In this document: piece by piece, positions 36,233-45,463 of the stretch | How the letters are laid out: each line of letters starts with the position of its first letter | How positions within the stretch are numbered: the stretch's first letter is position 1 | NCBI GenBank assembly: GCA_963817015.1 | Contig: CAWFMV010000019.1 | Coordinates: 310,001 to 374,000, forward strand | Length of the DNA stretch: 64,000 nt | Reading direction: 5' to 3' | Source of the DNA: VAZQ01 sp963817015 | GTDB lineage: Bacteria > Pseudomonadota > Alphaproteobacteria > Rhizobiales > Xanthobacteraceae | The notes under the pieces: model-generated | Databases searched by the model: none | What the model saw: only the letters and a program-made list of their open reading frames with translations | What the model was told of the DNA's origin: nothing | Made by a program: the position numbers and the translations under genes

Positions 36233-37585
36233 ATGCTGTATCGCAGAGTGATGAAATTGGCCCTGGCCGGTGCGGCGGGTGCCCTGCTCATGGCCGGTGC
36301 GCTCGCGCAAAACCAGCCGCCGCCCGGCGAGCAGGCCACCATCCCGAGCCCGACCCCGGGGCCGCCCGACCCGGCGCTGCGTGTCGTGAAACTTCCCAAC
36401 GGCAAGCGGATGCACATGCTGCCGGCGACGCTCGAGACCACCCAATGGGGCTGGTTCGACAATGCCCAGCCGCCCGTGCTGCGCGTCAACTCCGGCGACA
36501 CGATCGTGCTGGAAACCATGATGCACAGCCACAACCAGGTCGTGCCGGGCACGACGATCGAGCAGATCAAGAAGACGCGCACGGATTTTCCGGGCCGCGG
36601 ACCGCATACGTTCACGGGACCGATCTATATCGAGGAGGCGCAGCCGGGCGACGTGCTCAAGGTCACGCTCAACAAGATCGTGCCGCGCGCCTACGCGACG
36701 AACTTCAATGTGCCCGGCATGTTCGGCCAGTTCCCGAATGTCTATACGGACGGACAGGTCAAGTATTTCTATCTCGATCTGGACAAGATGACGACCGAGT
36801 TCCTGCCGGGCGTCGTGATCCCGCTTCGCCCGTTCCCGGGCACGCTCGCGGTCGCGCGCAAGGAGCCGGGCCGTTATTCCAGCGTGCCGCCGGGCGAGTT
36901 CGCCGGCAACATGGACATCCGAGATTTCGTGGCGGGAAGCTCGCTCTACGTGCCGGTGCACGTCGCCGGCGCGCTGCTGTGGACCGGCGATTCGCATGCC
37001 GGCCAGGGCAACGGCGAGGTCAACCTCACCGCGATGGAGACCGCCTACAAGGAATTCAACATCACGGTCGAAGTCATCAAGGGCAAGCCGCTCGAGTGGC
37101 CGCGCATCGAGACGCGCACGTCCTGGATCACCATGGGCTTCGACCAGGACCTCAACAAGGCCTGGGATCAGGCCAAGGCGGAGACGATCAAGTTCCTGGC
37201 CGAGCAGCGCAGTGTGCCGGCACAGCAGGCTGGCACGCTGATGACCACGGTGTCGGATTGTCGCGTCTCGCAGGTCGTCAACGTCAAGAAGGGCATCCAT
37301 TGCCTCAACCCAAAGGATGTGAGCGGCAAGGAGGACATGGAGCGGCCGACGCGCGAGACCTCGGAATACTATGTCGTTCATACTAAGGACGCCGACTTCA
37401 ACAAGGCGATGAACGACGCCTCGATGGCCATGATCAAGTTGCTGGAAACCGAGAAGAAGATCGCGCGTCTCGATGCCTATGGCCTCGCCAGCGTGGCGAT
37501 GGATTGCCGCGTCGGCGCGGTCTCGGACACCGAGAAGAACGTCCATTGCCTGATGCCGAAGAGCATCTGGCAAGCGCCAAGATGA
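36233..37585 (+). CDS. Periplasmic acetamidase/formamidase family protein
   Basis: A 450-residue protein with signal peptide LALAGAAGALLMAGALA. Family blocks: NSGDTIVLETMMHSHNQVVPG, GPIYIEEAQPGDVLKVTL, GRYSSVPPGEFAGNMDIRDF-like region, and LLWTGDSHAGQGNGEV, the acetamidase/formamidase metal-binding core. The C-terminal 150 residues extend beyond the core and contain two similar Cys-rich repeats (VSDCRVSQVVNVKKGIHCL and MDCRVGAVSDTEKNVHCL), an unusual feature. Export would place amide hydrolysis in the periplasm. The stop overlaps the ATG of the metal receptor gene (ATGA at 37582-37585). Confidence 0.8.
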   Translation: MLYRRVMKLALAGAAGALLMAGALAQNQPPPGEQATIPSPTPGPPDPALRVVKLPNGKRMHMLPATLETTQWGWFDNAQPPVLRVNSGDTIVLETMMHSHNQVVPGTTIEQIKKTRTDFPGRGPHTFTGPIYIEEAQPGDVLKVTLNKIVPRAYATNFNVPGMFGQFPNVYTDGQVKYFYLDLDKMTTEFLPGVVIPLRPFPGTLAVARKEPGRYSSVPPGEFAGNMDIRDFVAGSSLYVPVHVAGALLWTGDSHAGQGNGEVNLTAMETAYKEFNITVEVIKGKPLEWPRIETRTSWITMGFDQDLNKAWDQAKAETIKFLAEQRSVPAQQAGTLMTTVSDCRVSQVVNVKKGIHCLNPKDVSGKEDMERPTRETSEYYVVHTKDADFNKAMNDASMAMIKLLETEKKIARLDAYGLASVAMDCRVGAVSDTEKNVHCLMPKSIWQAPR

Positions 37586-38533
37586 ACGGCATCGCGCGCC
37601 GCGGCGGACACGCTCGCGGCGGCGCGATCTGGCGGGCTGCCTTTCCTGCGCTTGCGGTCGCGCTGATGCTCGCGCACGGTGCGGCGCACGCGCAGGAACG
37701 GCTCGTCATCGTCACCACGACCAGCGACCTGCGCAGCCTCGCCGAGGCCGTCGGCGGCGCACAAGTCGCGGTGACGAGCCTCGTGCCGCCCGGCTTCGAT
37801 CCCGAAGAGTATCAGCCGCGGCCGCAGGACCTCGCGCGCGTGCGCAAGGCGCAGCGCTGGTGCGGGTCGGGCTCGACTTCGATCTGTGGTTCGATCGCCT
37901 GCTGGCTCAAGCCGGGGGCAGCGTCGCCGCGGCACGCCCGGCTATGTCGATGCGTCGTTCGGCATCGCGACGCTCGATGTGCGCGGCGTGAGCGTCGGGC
38001 GGGGACGGGCACGCCCACGGCAGCGGCAATCCGCACTACTGGCTCGATCCGCGCAATGCCGAGATCATCACCGCCAATATATTGGCGGCGCTTGCGCGGA
38101 TCGATCCCGCCAATGCGGACGCCTATGAGGCCAATCGCCTTGCCTTCCTGGCGCGCCTCGATGCCAAGCTCACGGACTGGGAGGAGCAGCTTGCGTCGCT
38201 CGCGGCGTGCCGCTCGTCGCCTATCACAACAGCTGGGCCTATTTCGCCCGCCGCTTCCGGCTCGATTTCATCGGCTTCGTCGAGCCGAAGCCCGGCGTGC
38301 CGCCGTCACCGTCGCATCTCGCCTCGCTGATCGCGACGATGCACGCCCGCGGCGTGCGCATCATCGTGCGCCAGCCGCATGAGCCGGAGAGGAACGTCGC
38401 CTTTCTGGCGCAACGCACCGGTGGCGTGGTCGCGGTGCTGGCCGCGTCGGTCGGCGCCCTGCCGGGCGCGGACGACTATGTCTCTCTCTTCGACGCCAAC
38501 GTCGCGGCGCTGCTGGCGGCGGCCGGTGTGCCG
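37582..38533 (+). pseudogene. ZnuA/AztC-like metal ABC receptor, broken in several frames
   Basis: A signal peptide (FPALAVALMLAHGAAHA), then LVIVTTTSDLRSLAEAVGG and PGFDPEEYQPRPQDLARVRKA, followed by four frame breaks: about 37856, about 37942, about 38000 and about 38212. Across frames the family is clear: LVRVGLDFDLWFDRLL, PGYVDAS, GDGHAHGSGNPHYWLDPRNAE (His-rich loop plus metal-site His), LVAYHNSWAYFARRF and NVAALLAAAG. Most breaks sit at G/C runs and are cured by one base each. Such receptors bind Zn or Mn. The final frame runs without a stop into the permease gene. Confidence 0.7.
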
Positions 38534-39832
38534 ATGACGGACGCTCTGCTGCTGCTGTGGCCGGCTTTGGTCGTGGCGTTCTGCCTTGTCGGCATCCATA
38601 CCTATTTCGGCATCGAGGTGCTTCGCCGCAACGTCGTCTTCGTCGATCTCGCGCTGGCGCAGATCGCGGCGCTGGGCGCGACCGTCGCCTTCATGCTCGG
38701 GCATCCGGCGCAAGGCGCGGCGACCTACGCCTATTCGCTCGGCTTCACGCTCGTGGCGGCGGTACTTCTTGCCGGCACACGGGCGTGGTCGGCACGCATC
38801 CCGCAAGAGGCATTGATCGGCGTCATCTACGTGGTCGCGGCGGCAGCCGCCATCCTGCTGATCGACCGCGCGCCGCAGGGCTCCGAGCATCTCAAGCAGA
38901 TCCTGACCGGCAATATCCTGACCACCGGCTTCGACGACCTCGTGATCATCGCTCCGCTCTACGTCGCGATCGCGGTGCTGCACGCGATCTTGCGCCGCTG
39001 GCTCGCGCAAGGCGCATCCTTCGCCTGGGACTTCCTGTTCTATGCAACGTTCGGCATCGTGGTCACCAGTTCGGTCGCGCTGGCCGGCGTGCTGCTGGTG
39101 TTCTCGTTCCTGATCATCCCGGCCGCGATCGGCGTTCTCTATGCCGATACGCTCGCGCGCCAGCTCGCGATCGGCTGGATCGCCGGTGCGATCACCAGCG
39201 CCGCCGGACTTGCGGTCTCGTTCGCGTTTGACCTGCCGACGGGCGCCACGATGGTCTGCGCCTTCGGCGCCGCGTTGGCGATCGCGGGTGTGCTCTATCC
39301 CGTCCTGTGCGGCGACGCGCGCCTCATGGCGCGCCGCGCCGGGATGGCATTGCGCTGGTGCGCTGCGATCCTGCTGGCGGGCTCCGCGCTATGGCTCGTC
39401 GCGGTACCGCGCGCCGATCAGCCGCTGCTTGATGCCGCCGAGTATGTGTTCCCGGCTCTGCGATCGGTCTATTTCAGCCGCGTCGAGTTTGCAACCTATG
39501 ACGACGCGCGCAGGTATGCCGAGCGCTATCGTGTCGAGGCGGAGCGCCTGAACGCAACGGAGACGCGCAGCCGCTCGCAGGGAGACGCGCTCGACGACGT
39601 TACAGTGCAGCGGATCTCCTCGTTCCTCAAATCCTACGGCGAGATGCGGCGCGGCGAGGAATTCGTCATGCGCGAGGTGCGCTCGCGCGCGCGCGAGCGC
39701 GTGCGATGGACGCTGGGCGCCGGCATGGTCGTGCTTGCGCTCTTGCTGATGCCGGGTGCGTTCGGGTTGCTGCGGCAGGGCGCCGCCAGGCTCGGACCTG
39801 CAGCAAGGTCCGCGGTACGAGAGCCGCAATGA
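38534..39832 (+). CDS. Metal ABC transporter permease (ZnuB-like) with C-terminal extension
   Basis: From ATG 38534, 432 residues. The first 275 form an ABC-3 family permease: FGIEVLRRNVVFVDLALAQIAALG (the conserved cytoplasmic coupling helix), GATVAFMLG, IIPAAIGVLYADTLA, and TGATMVCAFGAALAIAGVLYP. Then a membrane helix (CAAILLAGSALWLVAV), about 110 mostly charged residues (YAERYRVEAERLNATETRSR), and a last helix LGAGMVVLALLLMPGAF. This C-terminal domain is not part of ordinary ZnuB. The reading frame is continuous with the preceding receptor. No ATPase gene lies within the window, so it must be elsewhere. Confidence 0.75.
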   Translation: MTDALLLLWPALVVAFCLVGIHTYFGIEVLRRNVVFVDLALAQIAALGATVAFMLGHPAQGAATYAYSLGFTLVAAVLLAGTRAWSARIPQEALIGVIYVVAAAAAILLIDRAPQGSEHLKQILTGNILTTGFDDLVIIAPLYVAIAVLHAILRRWLAQGASFAWDFLFYATFGIVVTSSVALAGVLLVFSFLIIPAAIGVLYADTLARQLAIGWIAGAITSAAGLAVSFAFDLPTGATMVCAFGAALAIAGVLYPVLCGDARLMARRAGMALRWCAAILLAGSALWLVAVPRADQPLLDAAEYVFPALRSVYFSRVEFATYDDARRYAERYRVEAERLNATETRSRSQGDALDDVTVQRISSFLKSYGEMRRGEEFVMREVRSRARERVRWTLGAGMVVLALLLMPGAFGLLRQGAARLGPAARSAVREPQ

Positions 39833-39858
39833 AAAGGGCGCGGCTTGGCCGCGCCCTG
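39830..39858 (-). terminator. Terminator of groESL (also possible for the opposite strand)
   Basis: GGGCGCGGC (39836-39844) pairs with GCCGCGCCC (39848-39856), loop TTG. On the minus strand the stem is followed by TTTTCATT, a good intrinsic terminator for groEL. It lies between the convergent permease and groEL genes. Confidence 0.85.
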
Positions 39859-39886
39859 CATCGAGTTTGTTTCGCGCTGGTCGGGA

Positions 39887-41530
<1,644 letters not shown>

Positions 41531-41610
41531 TGCTGGTCACTCCGTTTGATCTAATGGCCTGCGCCCGCCGTCATCGGCGGATCCGGCAAACCAAATTCAG
41601 TTGGATGGGC

Positions 41611-41907
41611 TCAGCCGATCACGCCCATGATGTCGGACTCCTTCATGATCAGGAGATCATCGCCATCGATCTTGACTTCGGTGCCCGACCACTTGCCGAA
41701 CAGCACACGATTGCCTGGCTTCAGGTCGATCGGGATGAGCTTGCCGGCTTCGTCGCGGCCGCCCGGGCCGACGGCGACGACCTCGCCCTCCTGCGGTTTC
41801 TCCTTGGCGGTGTCCGGAATGATGATGCCGCCCTTGGTCTTCTCCTCGGCGTCGATACGCTTGACGACCACGCGATCATGCAGGGGACGAAACTTGGTCT
41901 TTGCCAT
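41611..41907 (-). CDS. groES: Co-chaperonin GroES
   Basis: A 98-residue GroES starting KFRPLHDRVVVKRIDAEE, the mobile-loop region KTKGGIIIPDTAKEKPQEGEVVAVG, and ending DDLLIMKESDIMGVI. First gene of groESL; GAGGAAAGAA lies just before the ATG. CIRCE is 62 bases upstream of the start. It forms the heptameric lid of GroEL. Confidence 0.98.
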   Translation of the reverse strand: MAKTKFRPLHDRVVVKRIDAEEKTKGGIIIPDTAKEKPQEGEVVAVGPGGRDEAGKLIPIDLKPGNRVLFGKWSGTEVKIDGDDLLIMKESDIMGVIG

Positions 41908-41968
41908 TTCTTTCCTCGTACGTGGAGCCCGGCTAAGGCTTTGAAAAACAAGGCCTGGTAAGATACTG

Positions 41969-41995
41969 TTAGCACTCTCATTTGGAGAGTGCCAA
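41969..41995 (-). promoter_or_regulatory. CIRCE operator (HrcA site) of groESL
   Basis: TTAGCACTC, nine bases, GAGTGCCAA: the consensus CIRCE inverted repeat with a 9-base spacer. On the minus strand TTGGCA at its left edge and CTAACA 17 bases further could be the -35 and -10, so HrcA would sit on the promoter. Confidence 0.95.
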
Positions 41996-42112
41996 CGGCT
42001 GCGCGGGACATAGGTCGTGCCGGTTCCCGAGTCAAGCGCGCGGCGCTCTCAAAGCCTTTCAAAGCGGCGGTATTCGTGCTGGAAGAGGCGATCAGACAGG
42101 GAGGAAGCAGGA

Positions 42113-42916
42113 ATGTCCGTTGCTGAGATCAGCAGACCCGCGCGCGGCTCGAATTCAACGACCCAACAGACGATGCTCGAGACGGCGGCTACCACGCGAT
42201 TGCTCGAGTCCGAAGGCATCCTCGACTACAGCGGTCATGTCTCGACCCGCATTCCCGGGCGCGATGCCTTTGTGATCCAGATCGGCTCGACCTCCCGCGC
42301 CGAGGTGAGCCCGGACTCCCTGCTGGTCGTCGACTACGACGGCAACGTGCTCGAAGGCGATGGCCAGCCGCCGAGCGAGCTGCCTATTCATCTGGAGATC
42401 CTGCGCGCCCGACCTGACGTGCAATCGGTCTTGCACTCCCACATGGAGCTCGCCATCGCGTTCACCATGATGGAAGGCGTCAAGCTTCTGCCGATGCGGG
42501 CGCGCGCCTCGCGCTGGAAGAGCGGTATCCCGATCGATCCCGATCCGAGCCATATCAAGCTGCCCGAGCAGGGGCGGGCGCTCGCGCGCACACTCGGGCC
42601 GCATCACGCCGTGCTGATGCGGGCGCACGGGCTATGCTTGGTCGCTGAATTGGCGCAGGCCCTGTTCGTCGACGCCGTTCATTTCAAGGAAAACGCCACC
42701 GCGCAGATGCAGGCGCTGCAGGCCGGCGCCCGGCCGATCCCGCTCAGCGAGGCCGAGATCGTGCAGATCGAGAAGATGGAAATGCGTGAGTGGCACATCA
42801 AGAAGCTCTGGAACTACTACGTCCGCAAGGCCCTCGACGAGGAGGCGCTGCCGCAGGCTTGGCGGGATGAGCTGGTGCCTACGAAGGAGATGCTCAAGCG
42901 CGACCGTACGCTCTGA
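42113..42916 (+). CDS. Class II aldolase/adducin-like protein
   Basis: A 267-residue cytoplasmic enzyme of the AraD/FucA fold. Metal-binding and substrate blocks: GILDYSGHVSTRIPG, IQIGSTSRAEVSPDSLLVVD, SELPIHLEILRARPDVQSVLHSHMELA (HxH zinc ligands), and a late His in VLMRAHGLCLVAELAQALF. This fits zinc aldolases or ribulose-5-phosphate epimerase relatives, but family members often have unknown substrates. GGAGGAAGCAGGA before ATG 42113 fixes the start. A VOC-family gene follows after 14 bases, so the pair is probably an operon. Confidence 0.82.
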   Translation: MSVAEISRPARGSNSTTQQTMLETAATTRLLESEGILDYSGHVSTRIPGRDAFVIQIGSTSRAEVSPDSLLVVDYDGNVLEGDGQPPSELPIHLEILRARPDVQSVLHSHMELAIAFTMMEGVKLLPMRARASRWKSGIPIDPDPSHIKLPEQGRALARTLGPHHAVLMRAHGLCLVAELAQALFVDAVHFKENATAQMQALQAGARPIPLSEAEIVQIEKMEMREWHIKKLWNYYVRKALDEEALPQAWRDELVPTKEMLKRDRTL

Positions 42917-42930
42917 TCGGAGCTTAGATC

Positions 42931-43728
42931 ATGGCGCGGATCCGCTACCTGGCCTTTCTGTGCGCGGACCCGGCCGCGCTGGCGGGCTTCTACCGGCAAG
43001 ATTTCGGCCTGGACGAAATCGGACGCAGCGCAGACGGCGACATCACGTTGAGCGACGGCGGCTTCAACGTCACGCTGTTCCGTTTGCGTTCTTCGCTGCG
43101 CGAGCCGCGCATGGAGCTTGGGCTGCATCATCTCGGGATCGCAGTCGATGACGTGGAGGCGGTGGTGACGCGCTATCGCGCGCGCTATCCGCGCGGCACG
43201 GTGATTGCCGAGAATCGCGACCTGCAGCACGGCGAGGTCCGCATCTACGATCCGGAGTGCAATCCGGTGACGCTGTCGGGCAACAATTTCGGGCTTGGCG
43301 AGGCGCCGTCGCGCGTTCCGCGCATCGCGCATCTGGCGCTCAATGCGCTCGATACCGAGGCCATCCTCGATTTTTATCGCGATGTGTTCGGCTTCCGCGA
43401 GCTGTTCGAGGCGCACAAGGAGTCGCGCAAGCGGCCGGGCTACCGCAACAAGCACGTCGGCGACGGTCATTCCAATGTGGCAATCCAGACGTTCTACAGC
43501 GGCGAGGAGGGGCACGAGGCGCGTTTCGGCATCGCGCATTTCGGCGTCCTGGTGCCGGATTCGAAAGCGATGGCCGAACGCGTGCAGGCGAACGGCGCGA
43601 CCGTCAAGGCGCGGCCGGCGCATCGCACGCAATCTGAAATTCGCATGCGCGACCCGGAGGGCAACGGTTGTGATCTCTCACAGCGCGGCTGGGAGGTCGA
43701 CACCGATAAATGGGTGCGGGCGGCGTGA
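42931..43728 (+). CDS. Two-domain VOC (glyoxalase-fold) protein
   Basis: A 265-residue protein with two VOC modules. Module 1 (1-125): RIRYLAFLCADPAALAGFYR, MELGLHHLGIAVDDVEA, VRIYDPECNPVTLSGNN. Module 2 (130-265): RIAHLALNALDTEAILDFYRDVFGF, ARFGIAHFGVLVPDSKAMAERV, EIRMRDPEGNGCDLSQRGWE. Metal ligands of the His/Glu type are plausible (HHLGIA, IAHFGV). Fusions of this sort include extradiol dioxygenase-like and lactoylglutathione-like enzymes. Partner of the class II aldolase; the substrate is unknown. A composite REP begins 10 bases after its stop. Confidence 0.82.
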   Translation: MARIRYLAFLCADPAALAGFYRQDFGLDEIGRSADGDITLSDGGFNVTLFRLRSSLREPRMELGLHHLGIAVDDVEAVVTRYRARYPRGTVIAENRDLQHGEVRIYDPECNPVTLSGNNFGLGEAPSRVPRIAHLALNALDTEAILDFYRDVFGFRELFEAHKESRKRPGYRNKHVGDGHSNVAIQTFYSGEEGHEARFGIAHFGVLVPDSKAMAERVQANGATVKARPAHRTQSEIRMRDPEGNGCDLSQRGWEVDTDKWVRAA

Positions 43729-43737
43729 CTAAATCGG

Positions 43738-43856
43738 CCTCATGCTGAGGAGCATCGCGCCAATCTCGGGCTTACCCGAGATTGGCAATAGCGATGCGTC
43801 TCGAAGCATGGGGCCGCCCCATCCTTCGAGACGCGGTCCTTCGGACCGCTCCTCAG
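43738..43856 (+). repeat. Composite REP palindrome, right arm cut by the IS element
   Basis: Outer arms CTGAGGAGC (43745-43753) and GCTCCTCAG (43848-43856) enclose three hairpins: GCCAATCTCGGG / CCCGAGATTGGC (43759-43786), GCGTCTCGAAG...ATGGGG / CCCCATCCTTCGAGACGC (43796-43834, one mismatch), and GCGGTCC / GGACCGC (43833-43849). The outermost left bases CCTCAT (43738-43743) have their partner, GATGAGG, only on the far side of the insertion, at 45441-45447. Confidence 0.85.
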
Positions 43857-43955
43857 ACCGTATGTCCCTTTCTTTGAAGAGGCGACTCGCCCTCGATGCT
43901 GTCGCGAGGGTTACCCGGATAGGCTGGGCAGAGCCTCAAACAAGGAGGGCGAGTT

Positions 43956-45083
43956 GTGAGCAATCATAGCGAAGCTTTCGTGGGTTTCGATACCTCGAAG
44001 TTGCGTAATGCGGTCGCAATCGCGGATGGCGGTCGGGGTGGCGAGGTGCGGTTTCTCGGCGAGATCGACAATACGGAGGCGGCAACGGCGAAGCTGGTGA
44101 AGAAGCTTGCCGCCAAGTACCAGCGTGTGACGTTTTGCTATGAGGCGGGACCGACCGGGTATGGGCTGTATCGACAGATCAAGGATGATCTTGGTCACGA
44201 GTGCATCGTAGCGGCCCCCTCGCTGATCCCGAAGCGGCCTGGCGACAAGGTGAAGACCAATCGGCGCGATGCGGTGAGTTTGGCCAAACTGCTGCGCGCG
44301 GGCGAACTCACCGCGGTGTGGGTGCCCGACCGCCATCACGAGGCGATGCGGGATCTGGTACGGGCGCGCGAGGCGGCGATGCTGGATCTGCGGTGCAAGC
44401 GCCAGCGGGTGTCGGCATTCCTGCTGCGGCAGGGCCGGTCCTATGCGGGCCGCACCCCCTGGACCAAGGCGCACATGAGCTGGCTTGCGAGCCAGACGTT
44501 CGACTATCCGGAACAGCGCATCGCGTTCGAGGAGATGATGCTGGCGATCCGTCAGGCGCAGGAATGCCTCGATCGGCTCGAGCAAGCGATCCGCGGCGCG
44601 GTGCCGGACTGGTCACTGGCAGAGGTGGCTACCGCATTGATGGCCATGCGTGGCATCGACCTGATCGCAGCGACGACCTTCCTGACCGAGATCGGCGACC
44701 TCTCGCGGTTCCGAATGCCGCACGAGCTGATGGCCTATCTCGGACTGGTGCCGTCGGAGGCGTCGACCGGCAACACCATCAAGCGTGGCCCCATCACCAA
44801 GGCGGGCAACCGGCGCGCGCGCCGCATGCTGGTTGAGTGCGCCTGGAGCTATCAGCACCCCCCGCGGGTGGGGCGCAACAAGCAGCAGAAGGTTGACGCC
44901 GCCCCAAGAGCGGTTCGTGAGATCGCCTGGAAAGCGCAGTGCCGTCTATACCGCCGTTACCGCGCGCTGATCCGCCGGGGCAAGCTCAAGACCGTGGCCA
45001 TCACCGCAGTCGCACGCGAGCTTGCCGGCTTCATCTGGGCCGTCGGTCACGAGATCACCAGCGCCCGTGTCGCGGCCAAGTAA
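43956..45083 (+). CDS. IS110-family transposase (DEDD recombinase)
   Basis: A 375-residue IS110 transposase. RuvC-like DEDD domain: Asp12 in GFDTSKLRNAVA, Glu63 in FCYEAGPTGYGLYR, Asp105 in KTNRRDAVSLAKLL. The serine-containing C-terminal Tnp domain follows: LMAMRGIDLIAATTFLTEIGD, then YLGLVPSEASTGNTIKRG with Ser267/Ser270, and PITKAGNRRARRMLVECAW. Intact over its full length and normal for the family. GGAGGGCGAGTT precedes a GTG that opens the frame 1 codon before an in-frame reading of SNHSEAF. It would cut and join through a 5'-phosphoserine using a bridge RNA, as in IS621. Confidence 0.94.
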   Translation: MSNHSEAFVGFDTSKLRNAVAIADGGRGGEVRFLGEIDNTEAATAKLVKKLAAKYQRVTFCYEAGPTGYGLYRQIKDDLGHECIVAAPSLIPKRPGDKVKTNRRDAVSLAKLLRAGELTAVWVPDRHHEAMRDLVRAREAAMLDLRCKRQRVSAFLLRQGRSYAGRTPWTKAHMSWLASQTFDYPEQRIAFEEMMLAIRQAQECLDRLEQAIRGAVPDWSLAEVATALMAMRGIDLIAATTFLTEIGDLSRFRMPHELMAYLGLVPSEASTGNTIKRGPITKAGNRRARRMLVECAWSYQHPPRVGRNKQQKVDAAPRAVREIAWKAQCRLYRRYRALIRRGKLKTVAITAVARELAGFIWAVGHEITSARVAAK

Positions 45084-45208
45084 GCAAGAGGACTTCCGAA
45101 GGAAGAAGAAGCAAGTGACACGTTAGAACCATGACTCAGGGAGCCCGCGCCGGGGCCTGGTCCGGCGAACCTACATCTCGTGCAACGGCGGGAGCGGAGC
45201 CGCGGCAA

Positions 45209-45277
45209 GGGGAATTCCCGATCATCCTGTGAGGCCGATCGCAAGATCGACGCCCGTCCTCAGACCGGGACAGCCCC
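45209..45277 (+). ncRNA. Predicted bridge-RNA target-binding stem-loop of the IS110 element
   Basis: Outer stem GGGG (45209-45212) / CCCC (45274-45277), second stem CCCG (45217-45220) / CGGG (45266-45269). Then an internal loop: 5' side ATCATCCTGTGAGG (45221-45234), 3' side TCCTCAGAC (45257-45265). It is closed by CGATC / GATCG (45236-45249) with a GCAA tetraloop. The 3' side is identical to the left half of the target (TCCTCAG, 43850-43856). TCATCCT in the 5' side is complementary to AGGATGA, the right half (45439-45445). Both segments include the AG core. The full RNA would span the 45084-45428 non-coding end; its ends cannot be fixed by eye. Confidence 0.6.
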
Positions 45278-45463
45278 AGACGAACAGACGGACATGCGTG
45301 AACCCGCGAATGAGAGCTTGTTGACCGACGTCTCTGGGCTTCGCTTCTCCCGCTGCACGATCATGGTATCGACAACCTCAACGGCGTTTAGCGAGAGGAC
45401 GAGATGTTGCGCCCCACACCCTTGACATGGGACATAAGAGGATGAGGACGGAGGGGACTTCGC

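Larger units (their letters stand above)
43857..45438 (+). mobile_element. IS110-family insertion sequence in a REP site
   Basis: About 1,582 bp. The ends are set by the target: joining 43856 to 45441 restores a 16-bp palindrome arm (GCTCCTCAGGATGAGG) matching CCTCATGCTGAGGAGC at 43738-43753 in 15 of 16 positions. AG occurs at both ends (43855-43856 and 45439-45440), consistent with a dinucleotide core. Eight-base inverted repeats TATGTCCC (43861-43868) and GGGACATA (45429-45436) lie just inside the ends, like the subterminal repeats of the IS1111 subgroup. Contains one transposase gene and a long 3' non-coding end. End points are certain to within about 2 bases. Confidence 0.8.

Noticed and set aside
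45278..45428. A clean donor-binding loop in the IS non-coding end
   Set aside because: GACGTCT and ACATGCG partly fit the expected guides but with gaps or mismatches, so not claimed.
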